A DNA stretch of 64,000 nt, from assembly GCF_014208045.1 (NCBI RefSeq), contig NZ_JACHML010000001.1:2790001-2854000 (forward strand). The letters are read 5' to 3'. The notes beneath the pieces are model-generated. The model did no database searches. It was not told the origin of the DNA and was given only the letters and a program-made list of their open reading frames with translations. Positions 40,600 to 48,073 of the stretch are shown here, piece by piece. Position 1 is the stretch's first letter; every line of letters starts with the position of its first letter. The translations under genes were made by a program, and so were the position numbers. This DNA is from Microbacterium thalassium. GTDB taxonomy: Bacteria > Actinomycetota > Actinomycetes > Actinomycetales > Microbacteriaceae.

Positions 40600-41832
40600 A
40601 TGCCGGACGCGGAGGTCGCCGAGGTCTTCGCCGCGCAGTGGCCGCGCCTGGTCGCGACGCTGCGCGCCGACCTCGGCGACCTCGACCTCGCCGAGGATGC
40701 CGCCCAGCACGCGTTCGCCGCGGCCTCGGAGCGCTGGCCGTCAGACGGCACCCCGGACGTCCCCGGCGCGTGGCTGGTCACGGTCGCGCGCCGCTGGGCG
40801 ATCGATCAGGCGCGCCGCGACATCCGCTGGGCGCAGCGCGAGGACGACGTGCGGGCCGCGCTCGAGCTGCCGCAGCGAGAGCGCGGACCGATCGCCGACG
40901 ACCTGCTGGCGATGATCTTCGGATGCTGCCACCGCGCCCTCGACGAGTCCGCGCGCGTGGCGCTCACGCTCCGCTACGTCGTCGGGCTCCCGACGGCGGC
41001 GATCGCGAAGTCGTTCCTCGTGCCCGAGGCGACGATGGCCAAGCGCCTCGTGCGGGCGAAGAAGAAGATCGCCGCGACGAACATCCCGTTCCAGGTGCCG
41101 GATCGCGGTCACCAGGCGGAGTCGCTCCACGAGGTTCTGCGGATCGTCTACGTGATCTACACGCAGGGCCATGCCGCACCGACGGGCGAGCTCATCCGCG
41201 GCGACCTGTGCGACGAGGCCCGCTGGCTGGCCGGATGCCTGTGCGAGCTGCTGCCGGACGAACCCGAGACGTGGGGGCTCGCGGCGCTGCTCGCCTTCAC
41301 CGATGCGCGACGTCCGGCACGCCTGGACGCCGACGGCGAGGTGGTCCTCCTCTCGGAGCAGGACCGGTCGCTGTGGGACGCCGCGGCCATCGCCGAGGGG
41401 CGACGCCTGCTGCGTCGAGCGCTGAGCCATCGCCGGGTGGGGCCGTACCAGCTGCAGGCGGCGATCGCCGGCGCTCACGCCGACGCGCCGACGTTCGACG
41501 AGACCGACTGGGCGACGATCAGGCGGTTGTACGCCGTGCTCGGAAAACTCGAGCCGTCGCCGGTGATTCGGCTCAATGAAGCCGTCGCCGCGTCGCTCGC
41601 CGAGGGCGGCGTGGCCGGCCTGGCGCTGCTCGAGCCGCTGGCGGACGATCTCGCGGACTATCACTACTTCCACCTCGCCCGCGCCGACATGCTCGCCCAG
41701 ACCGGCGACCGGCGCGCCGCACGCGAGGCGTTCGACCGCGCGCTCGACTGCTGCGACAGCGACGCCGAGCGTCGCGCGATCCACCGGGTGGCGGCGGCGC
41801 GATTGGCTGCGGCCGGACCGACCGTCTCGTGA
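40600..41832 (+). CDS. ECF sigma factor of the ECF42 type with C-terminal TPR-like extension
   Basis: This 410-residue sigma factor has region 2 at about 8-75 (LAEDAAQHAFAAASERWP), region 4 at about 105-165 with the HTH (GLPTAAIAKSFLVPEATMAKRL), and a long helical extension of about 240 residues resembling TPR repeats (YHYFHLARADMLAQTGDRRAAREAFDRAL). ECF42 members have this extension instead of an anti-sigma factor and sit next to DGPF genes, as here. The extension is needed for activity in the Streptomyces case I recall. The signal is unknown. The ATG at 40600 is 2 bases after the DGPF stop; the frame continuing upstream is a shadow. Confidence 0.9.
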   Translation: MPDAEVAEVFAAQWPRLVATLRADLGDLDLAEDAAQHAFAAASERWPSDGTPDVPGAWLVTVARRWAIDQARRDIRWAQREDDVRAALELPQRERGPIADDLLAMIFGCCHRALDESARVALTLRYVVGLPTAAIAKSFLVPEATMAKRLVRAKKKIAATNIPFQVPDRGHQAESLHEVLRIVYVIYTQGHAAPTGELIRGDLCDEARWLAGCLCELLPDEPETWGLAALLAFTDARRPARLDADGEVVLLSEQDRSLWDAAAIAEGRRLLRRALSHRRVGPYQLQAAIAGAHADAPTFDETDWATIRRLYAVLGKLEPSPVIRLNEAVAASLAEGGVAGLALLEPLADDLADYHYFHLARADMLAQTGDRRAAREAFDRALDCCDSDAERRAIHRVAAARLAAAGPTVS

Positions 41833-41872
41833 CCCGGTGCTCGGCGACCTGTCGCGGGAGCGCCTGCGCCGC

Positions 41873-42478
41873 CTACTCGCCCGAGAAGTCGATGACCGTC
41901 GTCCCGGCTCCCTCGAGCGCTTCGATCACATACGCGTCGGGGTACGGGTAGACGACCAGCTCGTGCGTGATGAGCCCGTCGTCGTCGTGATCGTCGATCT
42001 GCACGCCGACGAGCTGGAACTCGTTGCCGGCGAGATTCGTGCCGTACCAGAGCCACAGCCCGCCGCTCTGGGAGCCGTCGCGCGCCACCCACTCGTGGAC
42101 CAGTTCGATCCGCGAGTCCATGGCACCGCTGTACAGCGTCTGGTACCAGGCCTGCTGCATGCCGACGCCGTCGCCGTAGGCGTCGTCGTACATCTCGGCC
42201 TCAGGAGTCGCCAGCGCCGCCAGGGCGGCGACCACCTCGTCTTCGGTCCCGTACGCCTCGGGGTCGTCGAGGATGGCGCGCACCTCCTCATGGACCGCGA
42301 TGGTGTTGTCGTATCTCACGGCATCCGCGTCGATCTGCGCCGGCAGCGCATCCCGCTCCGCCGTGACCTGCTCCAGCTGCGCCTCGAGCTCGGAGTCGCT
42401 CGCCGTGCATCCGGCGACTCCGCCGGCCAGTGCGAGCGCCGAGACAAGGGCGACGATGGCGCGTGCCCTGCCGGACAT
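41873..42478 (-). CDS. Lipoprotein of unknown function
   Basis: This 201-residue protein begins with a lipoprotein signal peptide ending in LAGGVAGC, so C24 would be lipidated. A short coiled-coil-like segment (SELEAQLEQVTAERDALPAQI) is followed by an alpha/beta region of NTF2/SnoaL-like appearance (VHEWVARDGSQSGGLWLWYG). No enzymatic motif is apparent. The ATG at 42478 has AAAGGGG 8 bases upstream. It is convergent with the ECF42 gene. The family is not recognised. Confidence 0.78.
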   Translation of the reverse strand: MSGRARAIVALVSALALAGGVAGCTASDSELEAQLEQVTAERDALPAQIDADAVRYDNTIAVHEEVRAILDDPEAYGTEDEVVAALAALATPEAEMYDDAYGDGVGMQQAWYQTLYSGAMDSRIELVHEWVARDGSQSGGLWLWYGTNLAGNEFQLVGVQIDDHDDDGLITHELVVYPYPDAYVIEALEGAGTTVIDFSGE

Positions 42479-42583
42479 GGCGCCTCACCCCTTTCGCTTC
42501 TTCGCTATCCGGACACCACTGTCCTCCCCGAGAGCGCGCGGAACAGAGGCGAAGGTCACGCGGGCGCGCACACACCACGTCGG

Positions 42584-42997
42584 CTACTGCGTCCAGGGGT
42601 CGTGGAGGACGACTCCGGTGTCTGCGAAGTCGCGGGTGTTCCGGGTCGCCAGCTCATGGCCGCCGGCCAGGCAGATCGCGGCGATCATGGTGTCTTCGAC
42701 GCTCACCGCATGCCCGGCCGCTTCGCGACGCGCGCGCAGGAGTCCATATTGCCGCGCGGCCGGGGAGTCATACGGGAGCAGCCGATCTCCCGCTGACGAC
42801 ACGATCGCCTCGACAGCAGTGAGAAGGTGTTCCCGCCGCCGTCCGGGCGGCAAGCGCTGAGCACCGTAGAACAATTCACCCACGGTGAGCGTCGTGACGG
42901 CGAGTTCGCCGCTGTGGTCAGCCAGCCACGCCAGAACCTGAGGGTCCGGCGCCGGACGCAGAGGCTCGGAGAGGACGTTCGTGTCGGCGACGATCAC
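42584..42997 (-). CDS. vapC: VapC-family PIN-domain toxin ribonuclease
   Basis: This 137-residue PIN-domain RNase has the acidic metal site D5 (IVADTNVLSEP), E41 (TVGELFYG), D102 (SVEDTMIAA) and D123 (NTRDFADTG). It resembles FitB-type VapC toxins. The GTG at 42997 overlaps the antitoxin stop by 4 bases (GTGA), the usual coupled order antitoxin-toxin. All key residues are intact, so it is likely active. The RNA target is unknown. Confidence 0.92.
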   Translation of the reverse strand: MIVADTNVLSEPLRPAPDPQVLAWLADHSGELAVTTLTVGELFYGAQRLPPGRRREHLLTAVEAIVSSAGDRLLPYDSPAARQYGLLRARREAAGHAVSVEDTMIAAICLAGGHELATRNTRDFADTGVVLHDPWTQ

Positions 42998-43221
42998 GAC
43001 AAGTCGACATCTCGGGCGGGCGAACGCTCGGGCGCCTCGAAATCGCCGCGAAGCGAAGCGGTCGCCGCGATCCAATCGACGACGAAGTCCGAGCGGGCGG
43101 CGACGGCGTCGGCGAGGATGTCACGCACCTCGGCCTCCATCGACTGGTTGTGCGCCGCAGCGCGCGCTTTGAGAGCCAGCCGCGTCGCGTCGGGCAGGTT
43201 GCGGATCGTCAAGGTCGCCAT
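42994..43221 (-). CDS. vapB: VapB/FitA-like ribbon-helix-helix antitoxin
   Basis: This 75-residue antitoxin has an N-terminal ribbon-helix-helix DNA-binding domain (ATLTIRNLPDATRLALKARAAAHNQSMEAE, split here as two motifs TLTIRNLPD and NQSMEAEVRDIL) and a C-terminal toxin-binding tail with the aromatic VVDWIAA. The ATG at 43221 is preferred to that at 43227 because GGAGG lies 8 bases upstream of it. The gene starts 5 bases after the stop of the alpha/beta hydrolase on the same strand, with its own promoter-like hexamer inside the hydrolase end. Confidence 0.9.
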   Translation of the reverse strand: MATLTIRNLPDATRLALKARAAAHNQSMEAEVRDILADAVAARSDFVVDWIAATASLRGDFEAPERSPARDVDLS

Positions 43222-43226
43222 CGCCA

Positions 43227-43922
43227 TCACCTCCGTGACAGCAATGCTAGCACTCTGCCGCGCATCCACTCCGCGACCAGCGGCGCGAGCTCCTCCCCCA
43301 CGACATCCGCCGGGCGCTTGTTGCCGGCGACCTCGAACGAGTGGCCGCCGCCCTCGATCCACGTGATCGATGCGTCCTGACATGAGGCCACCGCCTCGAT
43401 GAGCTGCTCGTGCGGATCGACGAACGGGTCGCGCGTGCCCTCGACGAACAGCTGCGGCTGGGCGACCGACGGCAGGTGCTCGATGCGCGGCTTCTCGGGC
43501 TTGCCGGGCGGATGCAGCGGGTACCCGAGGTAGATCAGCCCACGCGGCGAGATCACGCCCTCGGCGGCGGCCATGGAAGCCATGCGGCCGCCGTAGGACT
43601 TGCCCGCCGCCCACAGCGGCTGCGGAGACAGCCCCGCAGCCGCCTCGGCCACCGCCTGCCACGTTCGGATCGCATGCGGCGCCGGTCCCGGCATCCGCCT
43701 GCCTGCCTCGACGTACGGGAAGTTGAAGCGCAGCGTCGACACTCCGGCGGCGCGCATCCCGCGCGCGAAGCCGATCATGAACGGGTGGTCGAACCCGGCA
43801 CCGGCGCCGTGCGCGATCGCCAGGGTCGCCCAGGCGTCGTCAGCGTGCTCGGACGCGGCCGAGACCTCGGCGGCGCCGTTCGGCAGCTCGACGCCCAGCC
43901 GCAGGGCGTCGCCCTCGCTCAT
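43227..43922 (-). CDS. Alpha/beta-hydrolase family protein (Tex30/KANL3-like)
   Basis: This 231-residue hydrolase has the nucleophile elbow GKSYGG with S109, acid D165 (GTRDPF) and H194 (EGGGHSFEV), a complete triad. The oxyanion-side motif AHGAGAGFDHPFM near residue 38 is characteristic of the small Tex30/KANL3-like dienelactone-hydrolase relatives. The substrate is unknown. The ATG at 43922 overlaps the stop of the stress-protein gene (ATGA). The stop TGA lies in the Shine-Dalgarno region of vapB. A much longer frame to 45920 is antisense shadow of the MgtE-N gene. Confidence 0.88.
   Translation of the reverse strand: MSEGDALRLGVELPNGAAEVSAASEHADDAWATLAIAHGAGAGFDHPFMIGFARGMRAAGVSTLRFNFPYVEAGRRMPGPAPHAIRTWQAVAEAAAGLSPQPLWAAGKSYGGRMASMAAAEGVISPRGLIYLGYPLHPPGKPEKPRIEHLPSVAQPQLFVEGTRDPFVDPHEQLIEAVASCQDASITWIEGGGHSFEVAGNKRPADVVGEELAPLVAEWMRGRVLALLSRR
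43244..43252 (-). promoter_or_regulatory. vapBC promoter/operator candidate inside hydrolase 3' end
   Basis: The palindrome TGCTAGCA (43245-43252) overlaps a TAGCAT hexamer on the minus strand (43249-43244). Transcription from it would begin near 43237, 16 bases before vapB. VapBC complexes commonly bind such palindromes. GCTAGC is otherwise rare here. Confidence 0.35.
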
Positions 43923-44593
43923 CGCCCGCTGGTCTCGCCGTCGCGCGGCTCGGCGGCGGGAGCCTCGCCCGAGCCCTCGGAACCGGCCTCGGTCACCGGC
44001 GGCGCGGGAGCGATCCGCTCGCCGTACTTCGGCGGCTCGACGGGGGCGGGCTGCGCGGGCTGAGCCGGCTGCGCGACGGGCTGCGCCTGCGCTGGCGCCG
44101 CCTGCGGGCGGGCCGGCGGCGCGCCCGTCACCCCGAGGACCTGGCGCGCCTTGTGGTAGCTGTCGGCGGTGACCGTGACGTCGTAGTGGTCGGCGACGAC
44201 CTGCATCACCGAGGCGTAGTCGCGGCGGCGGCGCACGATCGCGTACGTCACGATGCTCATCAGCATGCCGATCGCGATGCCGACGAACAGCACGCCCACG
44301 AATGCCTGGATCGGCACCGATGGGCTGCCGATGACGAGGATCGCCGAGAAGAACAGGCCGAGAAGGAGGCCGTTGATCGCGCCCGAGCGCGCGGCCGATG
44401 CGTAGCCGAGCCGTCCGGTGATGCGCTCCACGGATCGCAGGCCCATCCCGACGATCGCGATGTGGCGCGCCGGGACGTCGGCGGCGATGAGCGCCGACAC
44501 CGCCTTCTGCGCGCCCTCGTACGTCGGGTAGTTGGCGACGGTCTCGCCGACCTCGCCCTTGCCCTGCGGGAGCCCTCCGCCCATCATGGTCAT
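43919..44593 (-). CDS. General stress protein 17M-like membrane protein
   Basis: This 224-residue protein has an N-terminal GSP17M/YflT-like domain (TVANYPTYEGAQKAVSALIAAD) in which a ferredoxin-like segment is interrupted by two membrane helices (about 70-90 and 98-118), then SYHKARQVLG and a long Pro/Ala/Gln-rich C-terminal tail. Members are induced by stress in firmicutes and actinobacteria; the mechanism is unknown. Start is given as ATG 44593; ATG 44587, with GGAG 8 bases before it, is equally likely. It is divergent from the MgtE-N/CBS gene and coupled to the hydrolase. Confidence 0.8.
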   Translation of the reverse strand: MTMMGGGLPQGKGEVGETVANYPTYEGAQKAVSALIAADVPARHIAIVGMGLRSVERITGRLGYASAARSGAINGLLLGLFFSAILVIGSPSVPIQAFVGVLFVGIAIGMLMSIVTYAIVRRRRDYASVMQVVADHYDVTVTADSYHKARQVLGVTGAPPARPQAAPAQAQPVAQPAQPAQPAPVEPPKYGERIAPAPPVTEAGSEGSGEAPAAEPRDGETSGR

Positions 44594-44621
44594 CTCTCCA
44601 TCCTCGCACGCCCGGCCCGGC

Positions 44622-44627
44622 TACTCT
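44622..44627 (+). promoter_or_regulatory. -10 element TACTCT, leaderless MgtE-N/CBS gene
   Basis: The hexamer ends 6 bases before the GTG at 44634, with no Shine-Dalgarno sequence. Confidence 0.5.
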
Positions 44628-44633
44628 GTGAGT

Positions 44634-45914
44634 GTGAGCACGCAGAGGGTTTTCGTCGCGCGCCTGACCGGCACCACGGTCTTCGATCCCTCGGGCGATC
44701 GGGTGGGCAAGGTGCGCGACGTCGTCGTCATCTATCGACGCGACGATCCGCCGCGCGTCGTGGGACTCGTCGTCGAGATCCCGGGTCGCCGCCACGTGTT
44801 CCTCTCCATCGGCCGCATCACGTCGATCGCGACGGGCCAGGTCATCACGACGGGCCTCATCAACGTCCGCCGCTTCGAGCAGCGCGGCGGTGAGGTGCGC
44901 GTGGTCGCCGAGCTCCTCGGCCGCAAGGTGTTCCTGCGCGACGGCTCCGGCGAAGCCGTCATCGAGGACGTCGCCATCGAGCGCAACCGCCTGGGCGAGT
45001 GGGACATCGGCCAGCTGTTCCTGCGGCGGCCCAAGACGAGCCCGTCGCCGTTCGCCAAGGGTCCGACGACCTTCGCCGGCTGGAACGACGTGCGCGAAGA
45101 CCAGACCTCGGGCGAGGCGCAGTCCGCCGAGCAGCTCGTCGCCACGTACTCCGAGCTCAAGGCCGCCGACCTCGCCAACACGCTGCTGGACCTTCCCGAG
45201 GACCGCCTGCTCGAGGTCGCCGAAGAGCTTCCCGACGACCGTCTCGCCGACGCTCTCGAAGAGATGCCCGAGGACGAGCAGATCCACATCCTCGAGCAGC
45301 TGGGCGACGACCGCGCCGCCGACATCCTCGACGCGATGGACCCCGACGACGCCGCCGATCTGCTCGGCCAGCTGCCCGAAGGCCGCCTCGAGCAGCTGCT
45401 CGAGCTGATGGAGCCCGAAGAGGCCGAGGACGTCCGCGAGCTGCTGAAGTACGAGCCCGACACCGCCGGCGGCCTGATGACGAGCGAGCCGATCATCCTG
45501 CCGGCCGACGCCACCGTCGCCGAGGCGCTGGCCCTCATCCGCCGTCACGAGATGCACCCGGCGCTGGCGGCATCCGTCTTCATCACCCTCCCGCCGTACG
45601 AAACCCCCACCGGGCGATTCCTCGGCACGGCGCACTTCCAGCGGATGCTGCGCTATCCGCCGCACGAGCGGATCGGCGCCATCATCGACGAGACGCTCGA
45701 ACCCGTGCCCGCGTCCGCGAGCGCTGCCGAGGTCGCGCGGCGCCTCGCCAGCTACGACCTCGTGCTGCTTCCCGTCGTCGACGCCGCACACCGGCTCGTC
45801 GGCGCCGTCTCGGTCGACGACGTCCTCGACTACCTGCTGCCCGAAGACTGGCGCTCGCAGGACGCGCATCGCGACGCGTCGCCGGCGACCACGAGCAACC
45901 CGGTGGTGCGCTGA
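44634..45914 (+). CDS. Soluble PRC-barrel / MgtE N-terminal / CBS-domain protein
   Basis: This 426-residue protein combines a PRC-barrel-like N-terminus (about 1-135, FDPSGDRVGKVRDVVV), an MgtE intracellular N-domain of superhelical repeats (about 150-270, rich in LPEDRL/DDRAADIL) and a CBS pair (about 278-415, LMTSEPIILPADATVAEAL and VDDVLDYLL). It has no membrane segment, so it has the Mg-sensing gate of MgtE without the channel. It could regulate a partner, such as the DUF1003 membrane protein encoded immediately downstream (1-base overlap, TGATG). The GTG start is set by the -10 at 44622. The MgtE-N/DUF1003/Mrp order is conserved in mycobacteria, from memory. Confidence 0.88.
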   Translation: MSTQRVFVARLTGTTVFDPSGDRVGKVRDVVVIYRRDDPPRVVGLVVEIPGRRHVFLSIGRITSIATGQVITTGLINVRRFEQRGGEVRVVAELLGRKVFLRDGSGEAVIEDVAIERNRLGEWDIGQLFLRRPKTSPSPFAKGPTTFAGWNDVREDQTSGEAQSAEQLVATYSELKAADLANTLLDLPEDRLLEVAEELPDDRLADALEEMPEDEQIHILEQLGDDRAADILDAMDPDDAADLLGQLPEGRLEQLLELMEPEEAEDVRELLKYEPDTAGGLMTSEPIILPADATVAEALALIRRHEMHPALAASVFITLPPYETPTGRFLGTAHFQRMLRYPPHERIGAIIDETLEPVPASASAAEVARRLASYDLVLLPVVDAAHRLVGAVSVDDVLDYLLPEDWRSQDAHRDASPATTSNPVVR

Positions 45915-46450
45915 TGGCACGCCAGCCCCGCCAGCCCTCTCTCGACGCGCCCCGCGGCCGCGGCGGCGTCCTGGGCCCGCGCCCGCCGCGCCGCTCGCGC
46001 GATCGCTTCGGCCGCTTCACCGAGTGGATCGCCCGCAACATGGGCACCCCGGCGTTCCTGCTCGGACTCACCGTCTTCTGCCTCAGCTGGATCGCGTGGA
46101 ACACCCTCGCGCCGCCCGAGTGGCGCTTCGACTCGGCCGCGTTCGGCTTCACGGCGCTCACGCTCGTGCTTTCGCTGCAGGCCTCCTACGCCGCCCCGCT
46201 GATCCTGCTCGCGCAGAACCGCCAGGACGACCGCGACCGCGTCGCGATGGAGCAGGACCGTCAGCGCGCCGAGCGCAACCTCGCCGACACCGAGTACCTC
46301 GCCCGCGAGGTCGTGGCGCTGCGCATGGCCGTCACCGAGTACCAGAGCGAGGCGATCACCCGCGACGTGCTCCGCGCCGAGCTCTCGCGCATGCTCGAGC
46401 GGCTCGACGAGTCCTCCGGCGACGACGGCGACCGGACACCCGCCTCGTGA
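45914..46450 (+). CDS. DUF1003 family membrane protein
   Basis: This 178-residue protein has a basic N-terminus, two membrane helices (about 43-65 and 74-98; motif FCLSWIAWNTLAPPEWRFD) and a C-terminal coiled coil (QNRQDDRDRVAMEQDRQRAERNLADTEYLAREV). These are the marks of DUF1003, for which no function is established. Its ATG shares one base with the upstream stop, and its own stop overlaps the mrp GTG, so the three genes are coupled. Confidence 0.9.
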   Translation: MARQPRQPSLDAPRGRGGVLGPRPPRRSRDRFGRFTEWIARNMGTPAFLLGLTVFCLSWIAWNTLAPPEWRFDSAAFGFTALTLVLSLQASYAAPLILLAQNRQDDRDRVAMEQDRQRAERNLADTEYLAREVVALRMAVTEYQSEAITRDVLRAELSRMLERLDESSGDDGDRTPAS

Positions 46451-47595
46451 GCGCCGCCGACGCGGTGCGCCGCGCGGTGGGCGCGGTCACCGACCCCGAA
46501 CTGCGGCGCCCGCTCGCCGATCTCGACATGCTGCGCGACATCGCGGTGACCGGCTCGGTCGCCCAAGTCGGCATCGCCCTCACGATCGTGGGCTGCCCCG
46601 CCTCCGATCGCATCAGCCGCGACGTGCGCGCGGCCGCACTGTCGGTCGACGGCGTCGACGAGGTCGACCTGGAACTCGGCGTCATGACCCCCGCGGAGCG
46701 CGCGGCCCTCACCGACAAGCTGCGCGACGGGCGCGCACCGCGCGAGATGCCGTTCGGACCCGACAGCCTCACGCGGATCATCGCCGTCACCAGCGGCAAG
46801 GGCGGCGTCGGCAAGTCCACCGTCACGGCGAACCTCGCCGTCGCGCTCGCCGAGCGCGGCCTGTCGGTCGGCCTGATCGACGCCGACGTGCACGGGTTCT
46901 CGATCCCTGCTCTCCTCGGCCTGACGGACGCCGACGGTGCGGCGCCCCAGCCGACCCGCATCGACGACCTCATGCTGCCGCCGGTCGCGCACGGCGTGAA
47001 GACGATCTCGATCGGGATGTTCCTGCGCCGCGGCGACGCCGACGGGCCTGTGGGCGCCGTCGCCTGGCGCGGACCGATGCTGCACCGCACGGTGCAGCAG
47101 TTCCTCACCGACGTGTTCTTCGGCGACCTCGACGTGCTGCTGCTCGACATGCCGCCGGGCACCGGCGACGTCGCGATCTCGGTCGGGCAGCTGCTCCCCC
47201 ACGCCGACGTGCTGGTGGTGACGACGCCGCAGGCCGCTGCATCCGACGTCGCCGTGCGGTCCGGCCTCGTCGCCCGTCAGACCGGCCAGCGCGTCATCGG
47301 CGTCGTCGAGAACATGGCGGCGATGGCGATGCCCGACGGCACGGTCCTGGATCTGTTCGGGTCCGGCGGCGGCGCGGCCGTCGCCGCGGCGCTCAGCACC
47401 GACGACGAGGACGTGCCCCTCGTGGCGTCGATCCCGCTCAGCCCGGCGCTGCGTCAGGACGCCGACGCCGGTGTGCCCGCGGTCCTCGCACATCCGGGCG
47501 ATGCGGCCTCCGCCGCGATCGCGCAGGTCGCCGACCACATCGCGCGCACGCCGCGCGGACTCACGGGACGCCCGCTGCCGATGCGTCCCGCCTGA
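46447..47595 (+). CDS. mrp: Mrp/NBP35-family P-loop ATPase (iron-sulfur carrier)
   Basis: This 382-residue protein has an N-terminal MIP18/DUF59 domain (about 5-80, ELRRPLADLDMLRDI) and a ParA-like ATPase with the deviant Walker A GKGGVGKST at 117-125 and LLLDMPPGTGD. Mrp proteins bind and deliver Fe-S clusters. The C-terminal CPxC cluster ligands of E. coli Mrp are not present: the corresponding stretch reads ENMAAMAMPDGTVLDLFG. Actinobacterial homologues may share this. The GTG at 46447 overlaps the DUF1003 stop. It ends 4 bases from the convergent tatB stop. Confidence 0.9.
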   Translation: MSAADAVRRAVGAVTDPELRRPLADLDMLRDIAVTGSVAQVGIALTIVGCPASDRISRDVRAAALSVDGVDEVDLELGVMTPAERAALTDKLRDGRAPREMPFGPDSLTRIIAVTSGKGGVGKSTVTANLAVALAERGLSVGLIDADVHGFSIPALLGLTDADGAAPQPTRIDDLMLPPVAHGVKTISIGMFLRRGDADGPVGAVAWRGPMLHRTVQQFLTDVFFGDLDVLLLDMPPGTGDVAISVGQLLPHADVLVVTTPQAAASDVAVRSGLVARQTGQRVIGVVENMAAMAMPDGTVLDLFGSGGGAAVAAALSTDDEDVPLVASIPLSPALRQDADAGVPAVLAHPGDAASAAIAQVADHIARTPRGLTGRPLPMRPA

Positions 47596-47604
47596 GAGCT
47601 CAGG
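47591..47604. repeat. Inverted repeat spanning both stop codons of mrp and tatB
   Basis: CCTGAG (47591-47596) and CTCAGG (47599-47604) form a 6-bp inverted repeat around AG. It includes the TGA of mrp (47593-47595) and the TGA of tatB on the other strand (47602-47600). It is the only candidate terminator between these convergent genes. Confidence 0.4.
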
Positions 47605-48004
47605 TCGCCTCGGAGTCGAACGGCGTGGGCTCCTCGGACTTGGAGGGCGTCTTCGCCTCCGGTCCCTTGAAGGGCGACGCGACCGGCGCCGAGAGCGCGG
47701 TCGTGGTCACGGCGGCGGCCTGTGCGGCGCGGACGGTCGGCGTCGGGGCGTCGTCGAGCAGCGCCTCGCGGATGATGCGACGCGGGTCGTACTGACGCGG
47801 GTCCAGCGTGCGCCAGTCGACGTCGTCGAAGTCCTCGCCCATCTCGTCCTTGACGCGGGTCTTGGCCGAATTGACCCAGTCCTTCGCCTGCCTGGTGAAA
47901 CGCGCCAGCGCCTCTGCGGCGCGCGGAAGACGCTCGGGGCCGATGACGAACGCTGCGACGACGGCGATGAGCAGCAGCTTCTCGATCGTGAGCCCGAAGA
48001 ACAT
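47600..48004 (-). CDS. tatB: Sec-independent protein translocase subunit TatB
   Basis: This 134-residue Tat component has the single N-terminal helix with the FVIGPERLPRAAE hinge motif of TatA/B proteins and a long amphipathic helix (ARFTRQAKDWVNSAKTRVKDEMG). The length and the DFDDVDWRTLDPRQYDP segment mark it as TatB rather than TatA. Together with TatC it binds twin-arginine signal peptides. tatA and tatC are not in the window. The ATG at 48004 is supported by TAACCT ending 6 bases upstream (leaderless). It is divergent from the O-methyltransferase. Confidence 0.93.
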   Translation of the reverse strand: MFFGLTIEKLLLIAVVAAFVIGPERLPRAAEALARFTRQAKDWVNSAKTRVKDEMGEDFDDVDWRTLDPRQYDPRRIIREALLDDAPTPTVRAAQAAAVTTTALSAPVASPFKGPEAKTPSKSEEPTPFDSEAT

Positions 48005-48010
48005 GTGTTC

Positions 48011-48016
48011 AGGTTA
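48011..48016 (-). promoter_or_regulatory. -10 element TAACCT, leaderless tatB
   Basis: The hexamer ends 6 bases before the ATG at 48004. Confidence 0.5.
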
Positions 48017-48052
48017 CCGCCGCGCCGGACGGGTTCTTGCACAGGGCCGTCG

Positions 48053-48058
48053 TAGGCT
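48053..48058 (+). promoter_or_regulatory. -10 element TAGGCT, O-methyltransferase gene
   Basis: Predicted +1 at about 48065 gives a very short leader that begins with the Shine-Dalgarno GGAGG itself (48065-48069), 4 bases before the ATG. Confidence 0.45.
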
Positions 48059-48073
48059 GACTCCGGAGGAGAG

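Noticed and set aside
43923..45920. N-terminal extension of the alpha/beta hydrolase to 45920
   Set aside because: It runs antisense through the MgtE-N gene; the hydrolase starts with an ATGA overlap at 43922.
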